NCBI GenBank assembly: GCA_016200765.1
Contig: JACQEC010000312.1
Location: 1 to 6,226 of the forward strand
From: Chloroflexota bacterium
GTDB taxonomy: Bacteria > Chloroflexota > Anaerolineae > JACRMK01
DNA: 6,226 nt
Direction: 5' to 3'
The notes under the pieces were generated by a model that did no database searches, was not told where the DNA came from, and was given only the letters and a program-made list of their open reading frames with translations. Made by a program: the position numbers and the translations under genes. Shown here piece after piece: positions 1 to 6,149 of this stretch. The number at the start of each line of letters is the position of its first letter. Positions within the stretch are counted from its first letter, which is position 1.

Positions 1-61
1 CAGACAGACGGGCGCTGTATATAGGGCGAGTACCCAGCCTGATCCTTCCAGGAGAGATGCC

Positions 62-994
62 ATGCAAAAATGGGGTGTTGCCCTAACGCTCGTTACGTTG
101 ATGTTTGTGGCGGCTTCCACACACGCGCTGGCGTGGCCGGGAGGCCCACCGGTCAAGTTGGTGGTTCAAGGCCCCGGCTTGGACAGGAGCGTAGAAGTTA
201 CACAACGGGAGTTCTTGGACGGATTGGGCGCGGAGCAGTTTGTCAATTTCAACTGGCCGGTCAGCCGCACGCCGCAAGCGGACACGGGCTACCGATTGAC
301 ACGCTACTCGGACGATTCTACTCAAGGCTTTGTGGACCACCTGCTCTACTACCCAAACAGCGCGGGGAGGCCGGGTCTGGTCCGGTATGACGGCAGTGAG
401 CGGGGAGGCGGCGAGTATTTTACCGGCAAGTGGTACTACACAACACCCAGAGGTGATGCCGCCATACGCCGGTTGTTAGCCTGGCTGGGTGTATCGGCGC
501 AGGTTGAGGCGCTGGCGAAGTCGCTGCCGCCGCCCGCGGTTGCTCTCGAAGCGATGCCGGCGCCTCTCAAAGCCGGGCAGCCGATTGAGATAGGGTTTAA
601 AGTGTCGCAGATTGACAGTGTTGCTCTGCCCAAGTCGCCGATTGTCAGTGTTCAGCAGGCGGACAGCGCCAGCCGCGCGGTGTATGTGGCAAAGCCCGAT
701 GGGGCGGCTGGGCGCTACAAGGTCACTATCGAGGTGCCGGATGGCATCTGGCTGTGGATGGTTGATCTAGGCGGGGAGTTGGGCGAACAGATCATGCCCG
801 CGCTGGCGGCAGGCAGTGCGGCGGCGTTGGCCGGTCAGCCTGACGGACTGGTGAACAGCCGGGCGGCGGTGAGTGCCGGAGCGGCCAGCGGTGCGTCGGC
901 TGTGCCGCCGGTCGTGATGCTGTTGGTTGGCGTGGTGATCGGGTTAGCGGTCATGTTGTTCGCGCGGCGGGCTATGACCCGGAGGCCAGCATGA
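62..994 (+). CDS. Exported, C-terminally membrane-anchored protein with a FixH/YtkA-like domain; function unknown
   Basis: 310 residues. An N-terminal signal peptide (about residues 1-24, ending in HALA) is followed by an aromatic-rich region (about 30-143, with NFNWPV, LLYYPN and KWYYTTP) that I do not recognise. Residues about 161-236 look like a FixH/YtkA-type beta-sandwich (AMPAPLKAGQPIEIGFKV, then GRYKVTIEVPDGIWLWMV), and a related domain is present in the next gene. A low-complexity Ala/Gly linker leads to one membrane helix (about 283-300) and a basic tail (ARRAMTRRPA), so the bulk should lie outside the cytoplasmic membrane. The ATG at 62 is chosen for the signal peptide and for AGGAGAG at 50-56; the frame is open back to the window edge, but the residues encoded there are not signal-like. 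The stop overlaps the next start (ATGA), so the two genes are probably translationally coupled. The role is inferred only from the neighbour: an accessory subunit of an extracytoplasmic redox or metal-handling system. Confidence 0.85.
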   Translation: MQKWGVALTLVTLMFVAASTHALAWPGGPPVKLVVQGPGLDRSVEVTQREFLDGLGAEQFVNFNWPVSRTPQADTGYRLTRYSDDSTQGFVDHLLYYPNSAGRPGLVRYDGSERGGGEYFTGKWYYTTPRGDAAIRRLLAWLGVSAQVEALAKSLPPPAVALEAMPAPLKAGQPIEIGFKVSQIDSVALPKSPIVSVQQADSASRAVYVAKPDGAAGRYKVTIEVPDGIWLWMVDLGGELGEQIMPALAAGSAAALAGQPDGLVNSRAAVSAGAASGASAVPPVVMLLVGVVIGLAVMLFARRAMTRRPA

Positions 995-1941
995 AGAAGA
1001 TACCCGTTTCCCTTGCGCTGGTCTTGCTCGGGATGTCGCTCACCGTCTCGCTGTCGCAAGCGGGCGGCTGGGCGGTGGTGACGCTCGACGCTCTGCCGAA
1101 AAACGTCATCGCCGGGGAGCCGTTCACGGTCGGATTTATGGTGCGCCAGCACGGGCGCACGCCTATGGGCGGATTAAGACCGCCGCCGACGCTGGCATTG
1201 TGGCCCGCGAACCCGAGCAAAATAGTGGCTGTCGAGGCCGCCGACGCCGGGGAGAAGGGCCATTATTCTGCTACGGTGAACCTGCCGTCGAGCGGCACAT
1301 GGAAGTGGACGGTCAGGGCGTTTGGCGCACAGGATCAGCCGCTACCCCCATTAACCGTGCTAGACAAAGAGGCGGGTAGCGCATCGGTTGGATCGCCTGT
1401 GCCGCCGCCCGTGATGCCAGCCGCGCCCGTTGTGCCACTGCCCCTGATTATCGGCCTGATTGGCGCGATTGGAAGCATCGGCGCGATCATCATCTGGAAG
1501 CGCACAGCGGCAGGGCCGGCTTTGGCGACAGCGGCGGCAGGGGCGATGATCGCCACAACGGGAGTCGGGCTGTTTGTGTTTCAGACCGCGCCTGCGGAAG
1601 CGCAGGCAGCCGTTCAGCCTGCGGTTATTCAGCCCGCTGTGGGCCAGCCGGATAAGGCGCAAATGGGTGGACAGTTGTTCATCGCCAAGGGTTGTATTGT
1701 CTGCCACGTTAACGGGGCCGTCAAGGAGGCGATTGGCAACTTCACCTCGTTCAACGTCGGGCCAGACCTGACGCACATTACCGACGGCAGAGCGGACGTT
1801 GAGGGGTACCGTCTGTGGCTGGAGAAGTGGCTGTGGAACCCCTCCCTGCTCAAGCCACAGGCCGAGATGCCCACACTCGGCCTTAGTGAAGCGGAAATCA
1901 GCGCGCTGGCCGTTTTCCTGACGAGCACGGCCCCGAAGTAA
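991..1941 (+). CDS. Membrane-bound FixH/YtkA-like domain fused to a class I cytochrome c domain
   Basis: 316 residues. Visible in order: signal peptide (about 1-24); a FixH/YtkA-like beta-sandwich (about 27-113, with ALPKNVIAGEPFTVGFMV and GHYSATVNLPSSGTWKWTV); a Pro-rich linker; membrane helix 1 (about 149-168) followed by basic WKR; membrane helix 2 (about 177-198); a repetitive QPAV-type linker (about 205-220); and a C-terminal cytochrome c domain. The haem site is C235-I-V-C238-H239, and M293 in AEMPTLGLSEAEISALAVF is the probable distal ligand. By the positive-inside rule both globular domains face outside, with a short loop inside. The start is supported by GGAGG at 981-985 and the ATGA overlap with the previous gene. 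Single-haem cytochromes of this kind carry electrons to or from membrane oxidoreductases; the sandwich domain may bind a metal or assist assembly (inference). No oxidase or reductase subunit is visible here, so the partner cannot be named. An imperfect palindrome follows the stop codon. Confidence 0.9.
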   Translation: MKKIPVSLALVLLGMSLTVSLSQAGGWAVVTLDALPKNVIAGEPFTVGFMVRQHGRTPMGGLRPPPTLALWPANPSKIVAVEAADAGEKGHYSATVNLPSSGTWKWTVRAFGAQDQPLPPLTVLDKEAGSASVGSPVPPPVMPAAPVVPLPLIIGLIGAIGSIGAIIIWKRTAAGPALATAAAGAMIATTGVGLFVFQTAPAEAQAAVQPAVIQPAVGQPDKAQMGGQLFIAKGCIVCHVNGAVKEAIGNFTSFNVGPDLTHITDGRADVEGYRLWLEKWLWNPSLLKPQAEMPTLGLSEAEISALAVFLTSTAPK

Positions 1942-1946
1942 TTTTC

Positions 1947-2005
1947 GCGCGCTCCCTCACCCCCGGCCCCTCTCCCATACTTGGGAGAGGGGAGAAAGAG
2001 CGCGC
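1947..2005. repeat. Compound REP-like palindrome after the cytochrome c gene
   Basis: Two nested inverted repeats are directly visible. The outer arms are GCGCGCTC (1947-1954) and GAGCGCGC (1998-2005). The inner arms are CCCCTCTCCCA (1967-1977) and TGGGAGAGGGG (1982-1992), both perfect, with a TACT loop. The inner core with the preceding CCCTCACCCCCGG is of a kind found as interspersed palindromes in many GC-rich bacterial genomes (recalled knowledge, not searched). It begins 5 bases after the stop codon, so it could stabilise the 3' end of the upstream mRNA, but no T tract follows to make it a classical intrinsic terminator. Confidence 0.75.
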
Positions 2006-2086
2006 AACGACGGTGAGCGGAGGCCGGGACATGGCCGCGGCTTCGCCGCTACGAATCTGCGCTGTATCCTCTGTTCATTCGGCCAG

Positions 2087-2115
2087 TTGTCGAACTCCCC
2101 TGAACGGGCTATACT
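2087..2115 (+). promoter_or_regulatory. Putative sigma70-like promoter for the methyltransferase gene
   Basis: TTGTCG (2087-2092; 4 of 6 to the -35 consensus) and TATACT (2110-2115; 5 of 6 to the -10 consensus) are separated by exactly 17 bases. Transcription would start near 2122, giving a leader of about 70 bases. The position after the palindrome and before a gene in the same direction fits. The prediction is by eye only. Confidence 0.45.
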
Positions 2116-2118
2116 CCA

Positions 2119-2160
2119 TTACGGGCGCGTTAGCCCGGCGCCAGATACAAAGTTACGGGC
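2119..2160 (+). repeat. Direct repeat TTACGGGC, two copies
   Basis: TTACGGGC occurs at 2119-2126 and again at 2153-2160, start to start 34 bases, or about three helical turns. The first copy lies at the expected transcription start of the putative promoter, so the pair could be an operator bound on one face of the helix. An 8-mer repeated twice in a short region may also be chance. Confidence 0.3.
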
Positions 2161-2190
2161 CTGTTCTGCGCTTTCTTCACGCAACGACTT

Positions 2191-2799
2191 ATGGTTGAAC
2201 GAGATGTGGGTCTGCCATCTTTCTGGGATGGGGCTTACCGATCCGGCAAAACCGTCTGGGATCTGGGCGAGCCGACGCCGGTGTTTCGCCGCCTGTTGAA
2301 GTGGCGGCAGTTTGCTGCGGGGCGCATGATCGTTCTGGGCGCGGGGCACGGCTATGACGCGCGCGAGTTTGCGCGGCGTGGCTTCAGCGTGGTGGCCGTG
2401 GATTTCGCGGCCGAGGCGGTGCGGTGGATGGCTGCGCTCGCCGACCCACAGGCGTCGGTGGAGATTGTGCACGCGAGTATTTTTGACCTGCCCCATACAC
2501 TCGATGGCAGTTTTGATTATGTGCTCGAGTACATGTGCTACTGCGCGATTGATCCGGCCAGACGCGGCGACTATGCGGACCTGGTGGCGCGCCTGTTGAA
2601 GGTTGGGGGGCGACTGATTGACCTGGCCTTTCCCCTGACGCGCCACGACGGCGGCCCGCCATATGCCGTTTCGGTCGAGGAAATTGTCGCGCAGTTCGAG
2701 CCGCGCGGCCTCACGCTGATGGAGAGCGAATGGCCGGCTGATTCGCACCCCGCGCGGCGCGGGCGGGAGCAACTCCTCATTTTCCAGAAAATGCCGTAG
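2191..2799 (+). CDS. SAM-dependent methyltransferase, TPMT/HOL (thiol or halide methyltransferase) type
   Basis: 202 residues, the usual size for a single-domain class I methyltransferase. Visible features: an N-terminal FWDGAYRSGKTVWDLGEPTP motif (11-30), typical of the thiopurine methyltransferase / plant HARMLESS TO OZONE LAYER group; SAM-binding motif I, VLGAGHGYDAREFARRGF (48-65); the acidic end of strand 2, VAVDF (68-72); an IFDLP acidic loop (97-101); YVLEYMCYCAID (110-121); and the family-typical GGPPYAVSVEEI (154-165). The enzyme should be cytoplasmic and transfer a methyl group from SAM to a thiol, halide or similar small nucleophile; the exact substrate cannot be read from the sequence. 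Most members have P-G-C/A-G in motif I, whereas here it is L-G-A-G. No Shine-Dalgarno sequence precedes the ATG at 2191. A GTG at 2206 is an alternative start that would still keep the first family motif. It appears to be a single-gene unit between a promoter and a weak terminator. Confidence 0.88.
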   Translation: MVERDVGLPSFWDGAYRSGKTVWDLGEPTPVFRRLLKWRQFAAGRMIVLGAGHGYDAREFARRGFSVVAVDFAAEAVRWMAALADPQASVEIVHASIFDLPHTLDGSFDYVLEYMCYCAIDPARRGDYADLVARLLKVGGRLIDLAFPLTRHDGGPPYAVSVEEIVAQFEPRGLTLMESEWPADSHPARRGREQLLIFQKMP

Positions 2800-2827
2800 C
2801 CGCTGGGGATTCCTCCGGCTATTTTCC
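2798..2827 (+). terminator. Weak candidate intrinsic terminator
   Basis: AGCCG (2798-2802) pairs with CGGCT (2816-2820). After two mismatches an inner GG/CC (2805-2806 with 2812-2813) may extend the stem. ATTTTCC follows at once. The stem is short and overlaps the methyltransferase stop codon, so termination would be partial at best. Confidence 0.3.
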
Positions 2828-2856
2828 TTGAGCCGCAAATGGGCGTAGAATATGAC
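2828..2856 (+). promoter_or_regulatory. Putative promoter directly upstream of the penicillin-binding protein gene
   Basis: TTGAGC (2828-2833) and TATGAC (2851-2856) are 17 bases apart, each 4 of 6 to the sigma70 consensus. The predicted transcription start (about 2862-2864) falls on or beside the GTG start codon at 2862. There is no Shine-Dalgarno sequence before either candidate start, so a leaderless message is possible. Confidence 0.35.
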
Positions 2857-2861
2857 AATGG

Positions 2862-5465
2862 GTGTCTATGCGCCTGCCTTCGCCTCTGTTAATTCGGTCC
2901 TTCCAAGTTCCCCCCCGCCGCCAGCCTAACCTACGGCGCCGCGCGGCTGCCTTTGTTTTGCTCATGGTGGCTGTGCTAGGCGCGGGCCTGATCACTGTTG
3001 ACCTGCTTGGCGACCTGCCCGCGCCGGATGCGTTGATTACCCGCGCCTCACCCGATACGACCAAGATTCTCGACCGACAAGGCCGCCTGCTATTTGAGGT
3101 GCTCGACCCGCGCGCCGGACGCCGCACGCGCCTGCCGCTGGGAGAATTGCCGGTTGCCTTCCGACAGGCGGTGCTGGCCGTCGAAGATGCAAACTTCTAC
3201 CAGCATCCCGGTGTGGACATCGGCGGCGTCGCCCGCGCCGTCGTGCAGTTTGCCCGCGAAGGGCAGGTGGTGTCCGGCGGCAGTACCATCACCCAGCAAT
3301 TAGCGCGCGACCTGCTCTTGTCTCGCGAGGAGCGCGAGTCGCGCAGTCTGGCGCGCAAACTGCGAGAGATGGTGCTGGCCGTGCGCCTGACGGCTGTCTA
3401 CCCGAAAGATACGATTCTGGAGATGTACTTGAACGAAGTGTACTTCGGCCAGTTGGCCTATGGCGCGGAGGCGGCGGCGCGCGCGTATTTCGGCAAGCCG
3501 GCACGCGAGCTTGATTTGGCCGAGTCGGCTCTGCTGGCTGGGCTGATCCAGTCACCGGCTGCGTATAACCCGCTGGTGAACTTTGACGCGGCCCGCCAGC
3601 GGCAAGGGGTTGTGTTGGGCCTGATGGTCAAGGACGGCTTTATCGGCGAGGCGGAGGCGAGGCTGGCGTTGAATGAGCCTCTGCACTTCGCCGTGCAGGA
3701 AACAGGCGGCGCGGCGGCGAAGATGCGCGCACCGCATTTTGTCACCTATGTGCTTAGTCTGCTTGAAGCGCAATATGGGGCGGAGACGGTCAACCATGGC
3801 GGGCTGCGTGTTGTAACCACGCTTGACCTTGACCTGCAAGAGCGCGCCGAGGCCACTATCCGCCGCCAGTTATCCGAATTGGCGCGGCGCACACGCGAAG
3901 AGGGCGCGCCCGACCATCATGTGCATGACGCCGCGCTGGTTGCCTTGAACCCGACGACCGGCGAAATCGTGGCGATGGTTGGCAGTCCCGACTACTTTGA
4001 TGCGAGCATAGATGGCGCGGTCAACGTCGCGCTGGCAAAGCGCCAACCCGGCTCCGCGATAAAGCCGATCACCTATGCGGCCGCTTTCAGCCGCGACTAC
4101 ACGGCGGCCACGGTGTTGTCGGACGTGCCAACGGCGTTCCTGACCAAAGAGCAGCAGCCGTATGAGCCCCAGAACTACGACCGGGCGTGGCACGGGCCGA
4201 TTGCTCTGCGGCAGGCGCTCGCCACGTCGTCGAATATGATTGCCGTCAAGGTGCTCGACCACATTGGGCTTGGCGCGATGGTGGACACGGCGCGCGCGCT
4301 GGGCATCTCAACGTTCAGCGATCCTGACCGCTTCGGCCTCTCATTGACGCTCGGCGGCGGTGAGGTGAAGCTGTTGGAGCTGACGGCGGCGTTCGCCGCG
4401 TTCGCTAACCTCGGCCGGCGTGTGGAGCCGGTGGCGATTCTTAACGTCGCGTCAACGGCGGGCTGTGGATTGTGGGTTGCAGATTGCGGAAGGACTGTAC
4501 TATATGATGTTCAGGCCGGAGTCCGCAGCCCACAAGCGGCCATCCGCCCGCCGGTTGCCTACCTCATCACAAACATTCTATCGGACGATGCCGCGCGTAT
4601 CCCAGCCTTTGGCGAGAACGGCGTGCTCAAGTTGAGCCGACCCGCCGCGGCGAAGACGGGCACGACCAGCGACTTTCGCGATAATTGGACTGTCGGTTAT
4701 ACGCCCGACCTCGCCGTGGGTGTCTGGGTGGGCAACGCCAACAACGAGCCGATGTATCAGATTTCGGGTATCACCGGCGCGGGCCCGATCTGGCACGATT
4801 TCATGGAGGAGGCGCTCAAAAATCGCCCCGCGCGCGAGTTTGAGCGCCCGGACGGCTTGATTGAGGCGGACGTGTGCATCACATCGGGCCTGCTCGCGAC
4901 CGAGCTTTGCCCGCGCCGACGCGCGGAACTGTTCATCGCGGGCACGGAGCCGACACGCTACGACGACAGCCATCGCCGGCTGGTGTTGGACGGCGCAACA
5001 GGGCTGGTATGGGCAGATGGCTGTCGCGGCCCGCGCGTGGAGCGCATTTACTGGTATCTACCGGCGGACGCGCAAGCCTGGGGGCGCAAACAGGGCGTCC
5101 CAGAGCCGCCAGCCTACACCTGTAAGGGACAGCCCGTTGAGAGCGGGGAGCAGGCGGGAACTTACGACGCGGGAACAGCGTTAATGATAGTGAGTCCTGC
5201 GCCCAACGCGACGTTTGCGCTCAGCCCGCAAATCTCACTGGAGTCGCAACAGATTGAAATCTCGGCGCGCGCGACCACGCGGGCCGCCCTGCGCGAAGTG
5301 ACGTTGTGGGTTGACGGGGCGCCGATGGCGACATTTTCCCAGCCGCCGTATCGCGTCTGGTGGCCGTTGGCGGCCGGCGCCCACGAGGTGGTCGCAGTGG
5401 GCGTCACGAGCGATGGACAGCAGGTGGAGAGCGCGCCGATCAGGTTCTGGGTGGAGAGGGAATAA
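2862..5465 (+). CDS. Bifunctional class A penicillin-binding protein (glycosyltransferase/transpeptidase) with PBP1C-type C-terminal domain
   Basis: 867 residues; polymerises lipid II glycan chains and cross-links their stem peptides outside the cytoplasmic membrane. Order: basic cytoplasmic tail (1-27); one membrane anchor (about 28-47); GT51 glycosyltransferase (about 70-245) with catalytic E108 in EDANFYQHPGVD, GGSTITQQLARDLLL (139-153), RKLREMVLAVRL (165-176) and ILEMYLNEVYFGQLAYGAEA (185-204); transpeptidase (about 355-650) with S398-A-I-K401, S456-S-N458 and K598-T-G600; a Cys-containing linker (C672, C683, C721, C754); and a final Ig-like domain (about 773-867) resembling BiPBP_C of PBP1C. 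The transpeptidase motifs look more PBP1A-like (QPGSAIKP, KTGTTSDFRDNWTVGYTPD), so pbpC is not assigned. Residues about 533-564 include a probable repeat-derived insertion. The start may be GTG 2862 or ATG 2868; neither has a clear ribosome binding site. An alpha-2-macroglobulin-type lipoprotein gene follows after 27 bases, probably in the same operon. Confidence 0.95.
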   Translation: MSMRLPSPLLIRSFQVPPRRQPNLRRRAAAFVLLMVAVLGAGLITVDLLGDLPAPDALITRASPDTTKILDRQGRLLFEVLDPRAGRRTRLPLGELPVAFRQAVLAVEDANFYQHPGVDIGGVARAVVQFAREGQVVSGGSTITQQLARDLLLSREERESRSLARKLREMVLAVRLTAVYPKDTILEMYLNEVYFGQLAYGAEAAARAYFGKPARELDLAESALLAGLIQSPAAYNPLVNFDAARQRQGVVLGLMVKDGFIGEAEARLALNEPLHFAVQETGGAAAKMRAPHFVTYVLSLLEAQYGAETVNHGGLRVVTTLDLDLQERAEATIRRQLSELARRTREEGAPDHHVHDAALVALNPTTGEIVAMVGSPDYFDASIDGAVNVALAKRQPGSAIKPITYAAAFSRDYTAATVLSDVPTAFLTKEQQPYEPQNYDRAWHGPIALRQALATSSNMIAVKVLDHIGLGAMVDTARALGISTFSDPDRFGLSLTLGGGEVKLLELTAAFAAFANLGRRVEPVAILNVASTAGCGLWVADCGRTVLYDVQAGVRSPQAAIRPPVAYLITNILSDDAARIPAFGENGVLKLSRPAAAKTGTTSDFRDNWTVGYTPDLAVGVWVGNANNEPMYQISGITGAGPIWHDFMEEALKNRPAREFERPDGLIEADVCITSGLLATELCPRRRAELFIAGTEPTRYDDSHRRLVLDGATGLVWADGCRGPRVERIYWYLPADAQAWGRKQGVPEPPAYTCKGQPVESGEQAGTYDAGTALMIVSPAPNATFALSPQISLESQQIEISARATTRAALREVTLWVDGAPMATFSQPPYRVWWPLAAGAHEVVAVGVTSDGQQVESAPIRFWVERE
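4457..4552. repeat. Imperfect palindrome with degenerate heptamers inside the penicillin-binding protein gene
   Basis: Three nested paired blocks are visible: GGCGGG (4457-4462) with CCCGCC (4547-4552), TTGTGGG (4470-4476) with CCCACAA (4529-4535), and TGCGGA (4485-4490) with TCCGCA (4522-4527). The left arm is also four degenerate heptamers in tandem, GCTGTGG, ATTGTGG, GTTGCAG and ATTGCGG (4462-4489). The encoded residues (about 533-564: AGCGLWVADCG, RTVLYDVQAG, then SPQAAIRPP) extend a loop that in relatives, as I recall them, runs more directly from a GRVLYE-like strand to the VAYLITNIL helix. The frame is kept and no stop is introduced. Confidence 0.6.
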
Positions 5466-5492
5466 GACTGATCATCCGCCAGGAGACGACCC

Positions 5493-6140
5493 ATGTTCAA
5501 AGTACGCAACCTCTTGTATATCATGCTTACCCTGATAGTCGTCGTCGGGTGTGAGAGCAGTGCAACGCCGACAGCGGAGCCGACACCACAGCCTACCACC
5601 CCGCCCGTGACTGTTCCGTCGCCCGCGCCGGTGATCTTCAAGCCCGGCGAGTTGTTTCCGCTCGGCATCAGCAACGAGGCGTTGAGCGTGCTCACTACGC
5701 AACCCCTCGATAAGACCGAGGACGCGCCGGTTGCCAAAGACAAGGCCCGTATCGTCGTGCAGTTCAACCACCCCGTCGTGCCGCTCGTCTCGGTTGAGGC
5801 GCAGAAGAGACTGCCACAGCCGCTGAGCATCGAGCCGGCGGCGCCGGGCGAGGGCCAGTGGGTCAATACCTCGACCTACGTCTTCACGCCGAATCAGGCG
5901 TTGAGGGTCGCTATGAGCTACACTGTGACGGTCGGAACCGTCAAGGACATGTTCGGGCAAACGCTAACCGCGTTCGCATGGTCGTTCAAGACGGTGCCAC
6001 CGGCTGTCATCAACCGCTTTCCCGACGACAACACACAGTTTGTCGGCACGACCCAGCCGATCAGCATGACGTTCAACATCGCGATGTTGCACCTTTACAA
6101 AATAATCTACCGATGGCATACTGAGACCATTCTGAGTTGA
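5493..6140 (+). pseudogene. Alpha-2-macroglobulin-like lipoprotein gene, truncated after its N-terminal domains
   Basis: 215 codons remain, of which about 198 appear native. The product begins with a lipoprotein signal: LTLIVVVGC with lipobox cysteine C20, then a Thr/Pro-rich linker (about 24-46). Residues about 54-168 match the N-terminal beta-sandwich of bacterial alpha-2-macroglobulins (IVVQFNHPVVPLVSVE, LPQPLSIEPAAPGEGQWVNT, YVFTPNQAL, YTVTVGTVKDMFGQTL, FAWSFKTV). A second such domain starts at about 169 and stops abruptly after TQPISMTFNIAM. Full-length members run to roughly 1,500-2,000 residues and trap proteases; here that core is absent. The last 17 residues (LHLYKIIYRWHTETILS) are unlike the family and are encoded by AT-richer DNA ascribed to an insertion sequence. 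The ATG has AGGAG at 5481-5485 and follows the penicillin-binding protein gene by 27 bases, a pairing known from other bacteria such as E. coli yfhM-pbpC. A short lipoprotein may still be made. Confidence 0.75.
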
Positions 6141-6145
6141 GGAGG
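6139..6145 (+). promoter_or_regulatory. Strong ribosome binding site of the transposase-like gene, overlapping the upstream stop
   Basis: GAGGAGG lies 4 bases before the ATG at 6150 and shares its first two bases with the TGA (6138-6140) that ends the truncated lipoprotein frame. It decides the start at 6150, and ribosomes finishing the disrupted gene could reinitiate here. Confidence 0.6.
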
Positions 6146-6149
6146 GAGA

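Noticed and set aside
3..86. Possible tail of an upstream gene in another frame
   Set aside because: The frame is open from the window edge to a TAA at 84-86, but 28 codons without recognisable motifs cannot be assigned. It would also overlap the start of the first gene.
1967..1992. Hairpin as an intrinsic terminator of the cytochrome operon
   Set aside because: The stem is strong, but the bases after it are AGAAAGAG rather than a T tract, so it is reported as a repeat.
2013..2198. Short + strand frame (61 codons) between the cytochrome and methyltransferase genes
   Set aside because: No ribosome binding site or family resemblance, and it contains the putative promoter and repeats.
2119..2838. 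Open frame of 239 codons on the - strand opposite the methyltransferase
   Set aside because: It overlaps a gene with clear family motifs, its own product is Arg/His-rich and resembles no family, and GC-rich third positions readily leave the opposite strand open.
5162..5866. Open frame of 234 codons on the - strand across the end of the penicillin-binding protein and the lipoprotein
   Set aside because: Low-complexity Ser/Thr/Gly composition, with no motifs. It spans two better supported genes.
6087..6140. The 17-residue tail LHLYKIIYRWHTETILS as a real part of the lipoprotein
   Set aside because: It does not fit the macroglobulin family, is encoded by AT-richer DNA and directly precedes a transposase-like gene, so it is most likely read-through into the element's end.
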